From contig JAYGXS010000003.1 in NCBI GenBank assembly GCA_036362985.1, forward strand, positions 4,941,618-5,005,617: 64,000 nt of DNA, in the 5' to 3' direction. Below, piece by piece: positions 24,334-35,176 of the stretch. The translations under genes were made by a program, and so were the position numbers. The stretch comes from Ligula intestinalis. Taxonomy: Eukaryota > Platyhelminthes > Cestoda > Diphyllobothriidea > Diphyllobothriidae. Each line of letters starts with the position of its first letter. The first letter of the stretch is position 1. The notes under the pieces are model-generated. The model saw nothing but the letters and a program-made list of their open reading frames with translations. It had not been told where the DNA came from and did no database searches.

Positions 24334-26179
24334 TGTAAAGGCAAAATTTCAAAAGTGCAGTGAAATAAAGTTATCATGCGGGCGATCATCCCAACACTTC
24401 AGTTAATTCAGTTGACTTTCATTTTATATAGTAAGATAGTGTTTACTGTAATATGAGGAACTGTTAAGCAAAATTGTTGGAATTCAGAAACTTTAAGACT
24501 CTAAAACCCCCCAAAGCAAAGAACGCCGGTATATTATTGTTAAAAGCCCCGGGGACAGAATAACATGTGGTAAGTAATTTATTCTTTATGTACTGTAACT
24601 TCCGCGGCATTTATTACCTGTTTTTGATATCGTTTTCTACGGATTCCTCGGATTTTGAACCCACGACGGAGGCCAACACATCAGGCAAAAGCAATTCTTC
24701 TCCAAGCAATTGTATCTTTTTTTCTGTTCAATTAGTTCCTTAAGGTCACATATTCGCTTGTTTTGGAAATATTAAAACCCTACTGTGTATGAGTACCATT
24801 TTCTGCTATTTCTTATGATGGTGGATTCGCGGTGGAATGCAGAACGACAGGCGAATAGAGTTTTTTGCTGCAGAAGTCACATCTAATTCCTTAATGTTTT
24901 GCCTTCATCGATGATGAGTGCTCTCTGTTGCACGCAAAGCTTGATTGCCGGTCTGCAAGCCGCTATCTGCTGGCAATGTCTCAGGTGATATGCTTGGGCC
25001 AGGTGGCCGAGCCATCATCAAGTGGACATGCAACATGTTTTATGACATCTTGGCGTCTGAAAACCTGCGTGTCAGCCAGCAAGAACTAAGCATGTCAGAT
25101 GACCACCATGTTTGCTTGAGCGAGACGTCTACTGTCATAAGTATACACAAATTACTGGATCTGATGATGGTTTTGAAAATACATTCCGCACTGTCAATGG
25201 AGTACTGTGCTGTTCGAACGAGCCTGCCTACTTTTCAATCATTTCAGGGACTCGCATTTGTTTTGCAAGAGAGTGCCTACGGCTGAATGGGGACCTTGAA
25301 AGCAACGTTTCAGGAATTTGGCAATTATAACGCATCCAACTGCTTGTAAACCAAAAATATCCGCGAATGGTATTTGGCAAGCCTCGGATCCATGAGGTTA
25401 GTGCTCATATGTTCTATGAGGGAAATAGGATTTTAGTGCTGACAATAATTTGTGCTTATCTATAATTTTGGGCAAATTTTCGAACTTGTCTTTGGGTATA
25501 TAAAACGCAAAACATTTTTGGAAAAAGAAAGTGGTTTTGATTCGCATAGCTGGCAAACATTTCTCATCTATGTTGGAGTTTGGGAAGATAGTCGAATAAT
25601 CACCGAGCCAGTATTCAACAAATCTTGTAGTGTAAATAACTCCATGTTGGCCATTTAACAATTTGTACGTCAGCGGACCATCATCTTTGATGAAGTTGGA
25701 TTATCAGTTTGTAGTATGAAGGTGACTGCCTGCCACACAAGCTGTAATTTATTGTTCAGAAATTGTCTGTTTTGATAATAAAATTGTATACCGGTGGTTG
25801 ACATCTTTTTTCCTTGCAGTAATGTGTTCCTGTTACTTAATGCAGTGGACTCGCAGTGGACCCGTAAAAGAAGTTTGCCTTTAATGAGGGGTCTGCAAAG
25901 AAGAAGAGGTAGAATTTGTGAGCATAAAGTCTTTATAATATTATAAACAACATATCAGTAGGTTAAAATTTCAAAAAGCCTCAGAAAAGGGACATAAATG
26001 CCTATTGTTCAATGAGATGAGAAGCATTTGCGCATTGGAAATAAATTATAAAGATGTGGTAGTGATGGACGATGTTCAAGTTTATGCTCAGGCATATAAA
26101 AAACAAATTTGAAGTTGATAGGATTCATCAATGCGTCCGTGCCCTTGAGAGAGCTGCTGATCATGTCATCCGTCTGCAT

Positions 26180-26640
26180 CTCTGAATCCGATTGGTTGGC
26201 GCGTTGTCAGGAATGGAATATTAATACGTTTGTTTGCCGATTTTAATTATTTTTCCCAGTCATGAGAGCTTTGTCACGCAGCCTTTCGCCGCGTTGACCT
26301 ATTAACCATAGTGGCAAGAAAATCGAATACGTGAGATAAAGCGCCTCCTTTTGATAAATAATTGTTTTGATCTCACCAAATGTCCGGCTTTATGACTCGT
26401 GTAGCTTTAGGAGCGGTCAGCGCACATAACACGGTAAATCATGACATACACATTCAAGCGGTCTCTGGAAAAGGTTTGGAGAAACTTGTTCGCATTTAAA
26501 TAGTCTATTGCGTATTTCTGAGGAAGACCAACCGTTTCGTTCTGATATTTATGTGTTGTTTTTTCCTGATAGAATAATATTTGTAGCTGGTTTTGACATG
26601 TGTGCGTTAAAAAGGCCCGCAGTAGCGACCAAGTGAGTCT
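26180..26640 (+). repeat. Dispersed repeat E, copy 2
   Basis: Direct relative of 14300-14760, with the same order of segments and the same position just downstream of a U repeat. No coding frame is conserved. Confidence 0.45.
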
Positions 26641-26989
26641 ATTTTCTTGGTTTTTATGTAAAATCTTAATGTCATCAAGCTATTTTAATCTATATTTAGA
26701 AGTTTAAGTAATTGCTAAATGTCCGGGAAGTGGTGAATGCCGCAGAAAATGCTGAATATACCAATAAAAAAGTGGATACAATAACATAGTCCAAAATAGC
26801 TTGGAAAGCGAATGTTGCGCCTCCAATGATCTCATTGATGACTTCTTTTCTGAAGATAATCCCAACATTCAGTCCAGCGCTGTTAGGCACAACGTCAATT
26901 AGAAACACTCTATTAGGAATAAACGTTTCAAAAAGACGTCAATTTGATATTTAGGTGATGAATATCTGTACAAGAAGGTAATGTAAGAA

Positions 26990-28000
26990 GTCAAATAAGG
27001 AATTTTTTTATCAGTTTTCGATTTATTAGATGGATAAATGGCACAATTTTGGCGAACAATCAAACAATTGCCTATACGTTTCACATTTGACAAATTGTAC
27101 GCTATATGTTATAACTGTTGGATTCCATTCCTAGATTTAATATGCATACAAGGGGTGACATAATATATAATTATCTTTTGAGAAAGCTGTTAATGCCCTT
27201 TCTCTCGGTGAATTACACATTCTCGGAAACAAATAGCATAAACATACTTGACTGCATACTTTCAATTGGAGACGATGTATTTAAGCTGTACGGTTCACAT
27301 TTTCAGTGCAGTTATAACAAATATTTTCGAAGCAGTGTGTTGCTAAATGTGTTGAAAACCTTCAAGCATTGGAAACAAAGGATTTTTAAATCTGTAATTT
27401 TTCCATTTTTCTGTAAAACAACGTGGTTGTTTACACTTGCTTTCAAGCGCTTTTTATAAAATCAAGACTTAGAGTTTCATTTCTGGGATAAGATTTAAAC
27501 CCATCTTTTTCTGTTATGGCATAATAACAAAATAATTGCATCTGTTATACTAAATAGCATGAGATATTTTATCAATATCAAGCAATCTTCAAATTCGCCA
27601 AAATCCCGCCCTGCATCCCTCAATAAATTGAAGTGAAAGGCTTTCTTGGGACCACATTTCCTATTTAGATAAAAAATGTCCATTCAAATGTAAGCTAGGC
27701 AGTCAAGTCCGATTCAATCACGATTAAGCATAATTTAAGGCACCTGCTATAGGTCATTATGTTTAACTATCCGATGAAGTTTTTTTGCATAAAACGCAGT
27801 AACATTAGTGTTGGTCGGAATGCATAAATAATCCGCCTTTTGACATTGCCATAAAAACAAAATATCCAATATGATAATGCGAGTTTAAGACAACGAATGC
27901 TTTAGTGAATGTAAGTCGCGCAGAAATATAGTTTTTTGTGTACTTTAAGTTCACCTTGTGCGTTATTTAGAAACTGAACAGACAGAAGAATAATAAGTGT
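26990..28000 (+). repeat. Dispersed repeat B, copy 1
   Basis: AT-rich, about 1 kb, alignable in direct orientation with 40060-41080. Shared landmarks are ATGG(C/G)ACAATTTTGG, the ACATACAAGGGGTG-like motif, and (A/T)AAATCC(C/T)GCCCTG near the end. The 113-codon frame at 27118-27459 is broken in the second copy and is therefore probably chance. Confidence 0.55.
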
Positions 28001-28920
28001 TTCAAAAAATGGCCATGTTTTGGCCAGTTTTTTTTAATTCGCCTTAGTATGTCAGAAAGTAGAATTCATCTATTTATGCGATAAATCGTACATTTGATAG
28101 AGAAAAGGTAGTTCTTTTATCTCCAGTCAATCTGAATCGCTTATCTTTAAAAAATTTAAATACATTTTCAAAATACTCCAAAATTTATTGTGATAATACG
28201 TTGGAAAATGTAAATATACGCAGAATTTTGTTAGCTAAATATCTAAAAAAGCGCTTTCTAAGAGGTAACCTTTTATGGGAAGTTTTTGTAGTAATCTTTG
28301 TAAAAGTAGTTTCTCAACTCCACTGCAGACAAAATTTACGCTCGACAATGTGTTTTGCTGTCTTGAGGCCTTTCTGTATATCAAAAACGTTGCCATATTC
28401 ATTAAAACTAATATCGAAAAACACTTCATTTCGGTGAATGCTCTTTACATCTATCTTATTCAAAATGATTTGGTGTAAACGTCAAACAGATGCAGAATTT
28501 ATAAATTTATCAATGAATACAGTGAAAACAAGGAAAATTGTGACACAACATTTTTGACGACATTCAATAAATACTTATCCAGTGAGAATAAAGCTTACAG
28601 AATAGGCTGACTAAAGGTTACAGCTTTTTATTTGTAGAAAGTGGTTGATTTGAGTTTTCGTTTTAACGGAATATCGAAATGTTTTGTTCTAATTTGTAGT
28701 TCTTTTTTACCTCTCCAAAATAACGGGTTTATCGAGAAAAGTTCATGTTTCTTTACAAAAACTTAGTAATTCCTATAGTTCTTTCAGGTACTTAATATGC
28801 CTGATGCAGTTTATTATTATTTTTTAATCTTCCTAAATGCACTTACACTGGTTTTCGAGTAATTATGAAATTTATACAAAGGTATGAAAATGAAATGGTC
28901 TTGGCGACTACTGTACACTA
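28000..28920. other. AT-rich, nothing recognised
   Basis: No gene-like frame, repeat or structured element was identified. Overlapping frames on both strands at 28201-28478 look random. Confidence 0.5.
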
Positions 28921-30787
28921 CTCACTAACGACTTGCCATGCACTATCTGCATTTTAATATGAATTATTGCTTTCTATCCAACACGTATGGTGAAATGCCA
29001 ATCTGTCAAAACCTGCATAGCGGCCATTTACCAGGAAGTACAAAAGGAAGCATTTTTTTCAAAAAAAGTGTTCGGTGTAGTCATTAATTTTCAGACATAT
29101 GCAGTAAAATAGTGACTGAATCCCAGAAATACTGCAAATTACTGTCCAAAAGTACCCTCTGTGATGACGTTTTTGGGCAAAATTAAAAAAAAATCAGTGA
29201 AATAACGTGTTATGTAAGCGATTGCATCCACACACATCTACTTTAGGATAATTTTTACAGTATTATGGAGATTTAAAAAGGAAAATTGTTGGAATTCGGA
29301 AACATCAACACTTTAGAAATCCCACAAGCGAAGAGCATCGTAAATGATACTTAAAAACTTTCGGCTACAGGAATAAATGCAGTAGCTATTTCATTCAATA
29401 GATAATTAAACTTTCTCTGCATATATTACCTACTATTGTATCTGATTTCTGCTGAAGTAGCTGATGAGGAATTCGTTACAGATGCGAAAACAGCAGACGT
29501 ACAAAAGTGTTGTCAAAGCGATTGCAACTTTTTTCGTTTAAATTACTTCCTTAGGCTCACGTTTTCGCTTGCATTGGAATAACGACAATTCCCTGTGGAT
29601 CAGTACCCCCTGTTGCTCTTGTTTATGATGACGAATGCGCGGCAGAACCCAGAAAGACGGGCGATTACCATTCTTGTTGCAGCAACCATATCTTCTTCCT
29701 TTTTACTTATCTGGTTTCGTCGTGCGTGACTGCTTTCTGGAGCGGTAATTGGTTGATGGCCGGCCTGTTAGTCCTAATCTGCTGGCATTTCCTTGGGTGA
29801 TATTTTTGGGTCAGGTGTCCTAATCATCATCACATGGACATGCAACATGTGCAATGGCATTTCGACGTCTGAAGTACTGCATGTCAGCTATCAAGCAATA
29901 AGTATGTCAGAGGACCACCATGTTCGCTTGAGGAAGACGTTTACTGGCAAAGGTATGTACAATTTACCCGATTCGATGACGGGTTTGAAAGGAATTCCAC
30001 ACTGTCAAGAGAGTACTGTCCTGTCCGAACGATCGAGTCAACGTTTCAATTACTTTAATATACTCGGATCGATTGTGTAAGGGAATGCCCAAACTTACAT
30101 GGGGATCTGCATAGCAAAGTTGTTGAAATTTGGAAATGGCAAAACATCGGAATACTTGTAAATAATACAGTACTCAATGTCATCTGGCATGCCTCGGATG
30201 CAGCAGGTAAGTGCTTTTTGGTCTACGGGGAAGAAGCAAACTAGTGCTGAAAGTAATGTGTACATGTCTGGAATTTTGAGCCGATTCTCGAGTTCGTCCT
30301 CGGATATATAAAAAATGAAAACATTTTTGGAATCAGAAACTGGTAACGATTCACCCATGTGATGAAATTTCTTCGTCTATTTTAGAGTTTGGACTGCTGG
30401 CCAAGTAATCATAATGACAACATCCAAAACATGTGTTTAGACTGTCATGTCACCCGTCAAACAATTAGGATGTCAGCGCGCCACCATCCTTAATGAAGGA
30501 TGATGGAAATTGTTTGTTGGTATGGAATAGCATAGCGACTGCATGTCATAGCAACTGTAATTTTGTGTGCAAAATCGTCGGTTTTTATTAATAGAATGGT
30601 ATGCCGACGGCATACAAGAACGTAAGTGGGCTTATGTTTGGGTCGCTGCGATCATGTCTACTTGCTGCTTATTTCAGTGGACTCACATTATGACCTATGA
30701 AGTAATTTATCCTAAAATAAGGGTCTGCGGGGCAGAAACTTATTTATAATACTTAAATCAGCAGATCAGTAAATTACAATTTCAAAA
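28920..30787 (+). repeat. Large dispersed repeat U, copy U3 (left part, interrupted by Penelope copy B)
   Basis: Follows U2 in block order: the GTCAAAACCTGCATAGCGGCC block (28990), the 29150-29420 segment, the GATCATCA-rich block with GCAATAAGTATGTCAGAGG (29890-29925) and the GTCAGCGCGCCACCATCC block (30470). It stops at ACAATTTCAAAA (30776-30787) and resumes at 32444 with ACAATTTTAAAA, then GCCTCGGAAAA, exactly where U2 reads on without interruption (25951-25990). Confidence 0.65.
29461..29494 (+). ncRNA. Hammerhead-like core in U3
   Basis: Reads CTGATGAGGAATTCG, then a spacer, then GCGAAAACAGC. The CTGATGA and GAAA boxes are both intact and correctly ordered, but helix II between them pairs poorly. 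Equivalents in other U copies are at 35146-35176 and 51310-51336. Whether this is a true ribozyme relic or a coincidence within the repeat consensus is open. Confidence 0.35.
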
Positions 30788-30822
30788 TAGGCAACAAAAG
30801 CAAAATTCATTGATATCAACAA

Positions 30823-30842
30823 ATTTCGAGACTACTCATCAT
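30823..30842 (-). ncRNA. Hammerhead-like core, left end of Penelope copy B
   Basis: The minus strand reads ATGATGAGTAGTCTCGAAAT: CTGATGA with C changed to A, then an intact CGAAA box. It is identical to the motif in the right arm. Confidence 0.35.
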
Positions 30843-31034
30843 CTGCTTCTTTCCATTGCATAAGAATGCTAACGAAAACACATACAGGAGTGGTTAACCT
30901 CACAGATCTACTGTTAATAGCAAGGCACCTGAGTCAAATTAAAAAAGTAATCGATAAAGGACGGAAACGTTAAGTCAACATATGGGAGTAGTGGATGAGG
31001 GAAGTTAACGAAAAACACATGAAAAATTAAATTA

Positions 31035-31210
31035 AATAGCCAATCATCAGGGCAGTTTGACGTTGGCGACATGATTAAGCTGCTTGCATAGGTCAGATTT
31101 CTCCCACCGTATGTATGCAGCTTCATTAAAGCCCAGGATTCGGTTTGTTTGGGCCCGACCAAGTACTCGAAACGCTGTTTTAGCGTCGACATAATGACCG
31201 CTGTCTAATA
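31035..31210 (-). pseudogene. Penelope-like endonuclease C-terminal fragment (copy B)
   Basis: The minus-strand translation reads HLLDSGHYVDAKTAFRV, then LGRAQTNRILGFNEAAYIRW and EKSDLCKQLNHVANVKLP. This is the usual end of the GIY-YIG endonuclease in this subfamily, and it leads directly into the 3' untranslated arm below it. DLCKQLNHV matches DLCKQLEHM of copy A and VCKQLEHLV of copy C. The upstream catalytic part of the nuclease is missing. Confidence 0.75.
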
Positions 31211-31246
31211 GATGCTAAGTAAGGGTTACCTTAGTATTCTGTTTTC

Positions 31247-31978
31247 TTGCTTCAAAAGCCAATTGGGCAAGTACTCAGCGGCTCAACTGCGCTGTCCCTA
31301 AAGCCTAGAGGTACGCATATCCCTAGACTATACGGAGTCCGCGAAACTCACAAAAAGGATATACCTTTACGACCAATTCTCTCTGTCCAATTCCCCCCAA
31401 CATATATTAGCACAATGGCTAGTAAAGGAAATAAAGCCCATTTAAGAACGGTTCTCCACTTACACTACGAAGGACACTTTTCAATTTATCGAGGTCATCA
31501 AGCTTTAAAAAGTTACTGATAAATGTATGCTTTCACTAGGCGTCGAATCACTATCTACAAATGTACCGCTGGACGAGACAATAGACATAATTTGTGCCCA
31601 TGCGTCCGAAAAACGCCTGTCACCTGCAATACTGCGCCAATTACGGTTACTCTGCACCAAAAAACGTTCAATTTCTATTTAATGGACAATTTTACAGGCT
31701 TATTGAGGGAGTCGCAATGGGCAGTCCGCTAGGGCCCACATTTGCGGATGCTTTTATAAGTCATCTAGAAGAAAGGGCTTCCTTAAGACTTAACAAGACA
31801 ATCTCATACAAAAGATATGTAGATGACATATTCACAATTGTTGATTCCAATGAAGAGGCCGATGATCTCCTCAAATTTATGAACATTTGACATCCTTAAA
31901 TTAAATTTACAATGAAAGCAGAGCAGCATAACAAGCTCCCCTTCCTAGACGTCCTCACGTTTAGAGAGGATGATGATC
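31247..31978 (+). pseudogene. Penelope-like reverse transcriptase fragment (copy B)
   Basis: Three overlapping frames form one broken reverse transcriptase. IPRLYGVRETHKKDIPLRPI (31300-31385) is the conserved fingers motif of Penelope enzymes. FNGQFYRLIEGVAMGSPLGP with FADAFISHLEE (31675-31770) is the palm motif before the catalytic site. YKRYVDDIFTIVDS (31807-31850) carries the YVDD catalytic aspartates. After a stop near 31890, HNKLPFLDVLTFR (31930-31967) is the typical region following the palm. At least two frameshifts and several stops inactivate it. Sequence beyond 31978 switches to the other strand. Confidence 0.88.
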
Positions 31979-32176
31979 CATAGGGCGCTCGGTTTTCCAC
32001 AAAAAGACAGGATTACTTAAATTTGGAATAAAGCGGTTCAGGTAGCCACAGTTGCGTAGGGCTGAGTTAAGAGGAGAAAGCTCTTCTGGAAGAAACTCAC
32101 TAGAAAAAATATTCCTTGCTCGTTGAAAGAGGTTTTGTACAAGGTTACTCTTCCACTGACTAAGCACGAAGCTCAT
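31961..32176 (-). pseudogene. Penelope-like connector between reverse transcriptase and endonuclease, inverted (copy B)
   Basis: The minus-strand frame reads WKSNLVQNLFQRARNIFSSE, then ELSPLNSALRNCGYLNRFI. This corresponds to the thumb/connector region that normally follows LPFLDVL on the same strand. Here it is inverted relative to the reverse transcriptase that ends at 31978, and the two parts meet back to back. Confidence 0.75.
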
Positions 32177-32395
32177 GAAGTGTAGATATTGCCCTTTTTC
32201 AGGTGTTTTAATTTTTCACGTGTTTTTCGTTAACTTCCCTCATCCACTACTCCCAGATGTCGACTTAACGTTTCCGTCCTTTATCGATTACTTTTTTAAT
32301 TTGACTCAGGTGCCTTGCTGTTAACAATAGATCTGTGAGGTTCACCACTCCTGTATGTGTTTTCGTTAACATTCTTATGCAATGAAAAGAAGCAG

Positions 32396-32415
32396 ATGAT
32401 GAGTAGTCTCGAAAT
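32396..32415 (+). ncRNA. Hammerhead-like core, right end of Penelope copy B
   Basis: Reads ATGATGAGTAGTCTCGAAAT, the mirror of 30823-30842. The helix-II space is only eight bases and does not pair well. Confidence 0.35.
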
Positions 32416-32443
32416 TTGTTCTGGGAAAAAACACCTTCAAATA

Positions 32444-32820
32444 ACAATTTTAAAAGCCTCGGAAAAAAAGGATATAAATGCCTATTATTCTATGATAAAC
32501 ACAGTTGATTACGTATCTGATGAAATGTTGGGGATTGATGGACTAAACGGATAATTGAGGTTGTTTATTAAGTTTATTTGGTTGACTTCAGGCAAAATAT
32601 GCTGAGGAAAGGAACTGTTTGTTTTTTCTATTGGACTTAAAATGAACACTTAAAAAAAGAAAAGTTTTCCGATTAAGTTGTCTTCGAAGCGGAAAATTTT
32701 GTTTTTACGTCCATTAAATTGAGATAAGTGTACGCATGAGCTAAGACATTATTGTCAAGTAAAGAAAATTAATTCAGTTAGCAATTTTGTTTTTCAAATT
32801 TTCTACGTTTCAAGACCTAG
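32444..32820 (+). repeat. Repeat U3, right remainder, and spacer
   Basis: Resumes the U repeat after Penelope copy B: AAAAGCCTCGGAAAA then ATAAATGCCTATTATTC, equal to 25973-26020 in U2. From about 32550 to 32820 nothing is recognised. Confidence 0.55.
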
Positions 32821-33314
32821 AGATGTGTAATGTTCTTACATGAAAACAGCATTTTTATCACGCCGACATTACTGCTTCCAAAGTTCGTGAGAATATAGAT
32901 GAAAACCAATCAATTCAAAAACTTGGAACATCTCGATTCTCCAGTGATGGTTCGAAATTCCGTTCAAATCCATCAACGCTGTGGCAAATTTTACGTACAA
33001 GGTGGAGCAGAATTTGTGGAATGCAGTCGCTATGCCACGCATAACCATGACAGCAAACTGGTCCATCAAGCGAGGATGGTGGTCTTCTAATATTCTAATT
33101 GCTTACCTGCTGGCTGACATGCAGGTCTTCACACGACAAAATGCCATCAAACGTGTGTTGAAGGTTCACGTGATTGTTGCTCAGACAACTGACATCCGCG
33201 AGCTTTTATCCTCGATAAAGGAAAATTCGTTAAGAAAAGGTAGATGTTTGAAGCATTTTTACCCGGGTACAAATGTGAAGACTGCACATGTAGCAAAATT
33301 AAATGGAACCATAA

Positions 33315-33334
33315 ATTTCGCGCTCGCTCATCAG
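33315..33334 (-). ncRNA. Hammerhead-like core, left end of Penelope copy C (best of this type)
   Basis: The minus strand reads CTGATGAGCGAGCGCGAAAT. CTGATGA and GAAA are both intact and the intervening GCGAGCGC can close a very short helix II. This is the best-preserved short-type motif in the window. Helix III and the cleavage site could not be assigned with confidence. Confidence 0.42.
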
Positions 33335-33524
33335 CTGCATCCACTCGCTGCATAAGCAGAGTTATGAATGTGCAATTACAGAATTGAATTTATACAGAAA
33401 ATCCGATACAAAAACATCAAGGTCACTAGAATTGGCCAAGGGGCAATCAACAAAGTAGGAAATTTGAACACTGTGGGCAGCCAAAAACTGTGTAAAAATG
33501 TCTAAGGATGCCTTGCTATTGTAA

Positions 33525-33815
33525 ATTTATGAATTTACATGTACTTGTGGACGCAAGTTCATAGGGCAAACACAAAGGCAGTTAGCAACCAGAGCTAAGG
33601 AGCATTTGCCGAGTTGGCTATTAACACAGGAGAATAGAACTCCTCCTTTTTGCATTACGAAACACTTTTTGGATACCGGTCATTATGTTGACCTAAAACA
33701 TCCTTCCGTGTACTTGTTCGGGCACGAAAACATCGTATTTATCGCAACCTGACCTGTGTAAACAACTGGAGCATTTGGTGAATCTAACCCTGCCGTGGTA
33801 GCATTGGCTCCCTGT
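33525..33815 (+). pseudogene. Penelope-like GIY-YIG endonuclease fragment (copy C)
   Basis: The frame reads IYEFTCTCGRKFIGQTQRQL, then RAKEHLPSWLL and FLDTGHYVD. These are the start of the GIY-YIG domain (the YIG motif here is FIG), the CxC zinc-knuckle-like pair seen in Penelope nucleases, and the HLPxWL segment. A TGA at 33750 interrupts it, after which VCKQLEHLV-like sequence continues to about 33815. A stop precedes the domain directly, because the left inverted arm abuts it. Nothing of the reverse transcriptase is present. Confidence 0.85.
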
Positions 33816-34035
33816 TTACACATCCCTATTCCCACCCCTTTTTTGCCTTAGACGTTTTTTTGCCTTCGACGATTTTCACCATTTTTTTGTTGCCTAAAGT
33901 GTTTGAATTTCCCACTTTGTTGATTGCCACTTTGCCCATTATAGTGATCGTGATGTTTTTGTATCGCATTTTCTGTATGAATTCAATTCTCTAATTGCAC
34001 GTTCGTAACCTTGTTTATGCAGCGAGTGGAAGCGG

Positions 34036-34055
34036 CTGATGAGCGCTCACGAAAT
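34036..34055 (+). ncRNA. Hammerhead-like core, right end of Penelope copy C
   Basis: Reads CTGATGAGCGCTCACGAAAT, mirrored by 33315-33334. The core boxes are intact; helix II has one mismatch in three possible pairs. Confidence 0.4.
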
Positions 34056-35145
34056 TTATGGTGCCATTAAATGTTGCTTCAAACGCAGTTTTCAAAAGGT
34101 AGATGTGATCGCTGCAACACGACCTGAATTACCATTGGCCTTAAATTCGCACGGAATTCTGACTTGAAGTAACATTTATTTGAACTCAAAGTATTGACAA
34201 ATGACCCGCTGTCTACTATAAAGTCTTCTTAAGTTTATCACATCTAAATAAATATTGATCATCTGCTTCTCAATGAAGTCCTGTCGTAAGTTTTGCCGGC
34301 AAGGGTAATTGATTCACATAAACTTGGTAGCTCTCTATGGCAGTCGATTTCAGCATACGGCGGCAAATAAATGCGCAACCCGAAGAAGCGTTTTTCGTAC
34401 TCAGTCTACCAACAGTTGTTGATTTATCGTTAGGGACAATAGTAGAAGCAGTTACGTGATACAGAGGGATTTTCAGTATCTGTACGATTCAGTCCTTAGC
34501 CTACTGCATACTGAGGAGGCGCCTCTTGTCGAGAATGGTTAACTGCTATGATTGCTTGAAGGCTGGCATGTGGACGTAATCTGCTGACAGCTCACGATCC
34601 ATATTGGATGATAGCGCTTAAACCAGGTTGCCGAGTCATCATCCGATCATCATCCAACACGGTTGATGAAATGCCAATCTGTTAAAAGCCACATGTTGGT
34701 CATTGAGCAATAAGTGCACAAGTGGGCATATATCTTCGATAAGAGGTGGGAAGAGCCGTTAATTTTTTAAAGCTTTGCAATAACATAGCCACTGCATACC
34801 GGACATTCTGCATCTTCCTGTCTACAAATTACACGCTCTGATGATGTGTTCGAGCAAATTTCAAAAAAAATCAGTGAAGTAAAGTTCTTGCGCAAGCGAT
34901 TGTCTCTAACCTTCATTTTTAGTTGTGTGGGATTTTTTTACTGTAAGATGATGATCTGCAGATTAAAAGTGTTGGAATTCAGAAACGTTTACACTTAAAG
35001 GCTCCAACAAGCAAAGAACATCGGTAAATTATAGTTAAAAACTATAGGCCACAGGAATAAATGCATAAGTTATTTTATCTTATAGATATTGTAACTTTGC
35101 CTAACATGTGGAACCTTCTATTGTTATTGATTTCCGCTGATGCTG

Positions 35146-35176
35146 CTAATGAAGAATACGTGAGGGATGTCAAAAC
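35146..35176 (+). ncRNA. Degenerate hammerhead-like core in U4
   Basis: Reads CTAATGAAGAATACG, then GTCAAAACAGC. It is the counterpart of 29461-29494 and 51310-51336 at the same place in the U repeat, with changes in both boxes. Confidence 0.25.

Larger units (their letters stand above)
22300..26050 (+). repeat. Large dispersed repeat U, copy U2 (longest uninterrupted copy)
   Basis: About 3.7 kb. The left part (22350-23050) is the reverse complement of the right part (about 24930-25660), so the unit is itself a fold-back with arms of roughly 700 bases around a 1.9-kb middle. The middle contains a hammerhead-like relic (23371-23404), block D (23600-23790) and the block GAGGAAATGCCAAGCTGTC...AGTAAATGCACA (24160-24220). 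Within the right arm related segments recur about 600 bases apart (25.07 and 25.66 kb; 25.47 and 26.08 kb). It contains intact counterparts of the sites where Penelope elements sit in U3 (25951-25990) and U4 (23501-23530). No protein domain was recognised. Confidence 0.65.
30788..32443. mobile_element. Fold-back, scrambled Penelope-like element, copy B
   Basis: A 1656-bp insertion in repeat U3 between imperfect 12-bp direct repeats (30776-30787 and 32444-32455, one mismatch). The outer arms (about 30815-31035 and 32215-32430) are inverted copies of the element's 3' untranslated end, at roughly 95% identity by eye. Each ends in a hammerhead-like core (30823-30842 minus, 32396-32415 plus). Inside, in order: endonuclease tail on the minus strand (31035-31210), reverse transcriptase on the plus strand (31247-31978), reverse transcriptase-to-endonuclease connector on the minus strand (31961-32176). 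Coding segments therefore switch strand twice. All are broken. Confidence 0.75.
33248..34093 (+). mobile_element. Fold-back (snap-back) Penelope-like element, copy C, with perfect 13-bp target duplication
   Basis: An 846-bp unit flanked by perfect direct repeats AAAAGGTAGATGT (33235-33247 and 34094-34106). The left arm (33296-33515) is the reverse complement of the right arm (33850-34075), at about 80% identity by eye. Both arms end in hammerhead-like cores (33315-33334 minus, 34036-34055 plus). Between the arms sits only the endonuclease C-terminal half in plus orientation. The empty site is visible in U2 at 23501-23530 (AAGAAATAGGTGT then GATCGCC). The whole inverted structure therefore arrived in one insertion, or formed before the site was sealed. 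Confidence 0.85.

Noticed and set aside
27118..27459. 113-codon open frame in repeat B
   Set aside because: The second copy of the repeat (40.1-40.5 kb) has stops in this frame, so it is not a conserved coding sequence.
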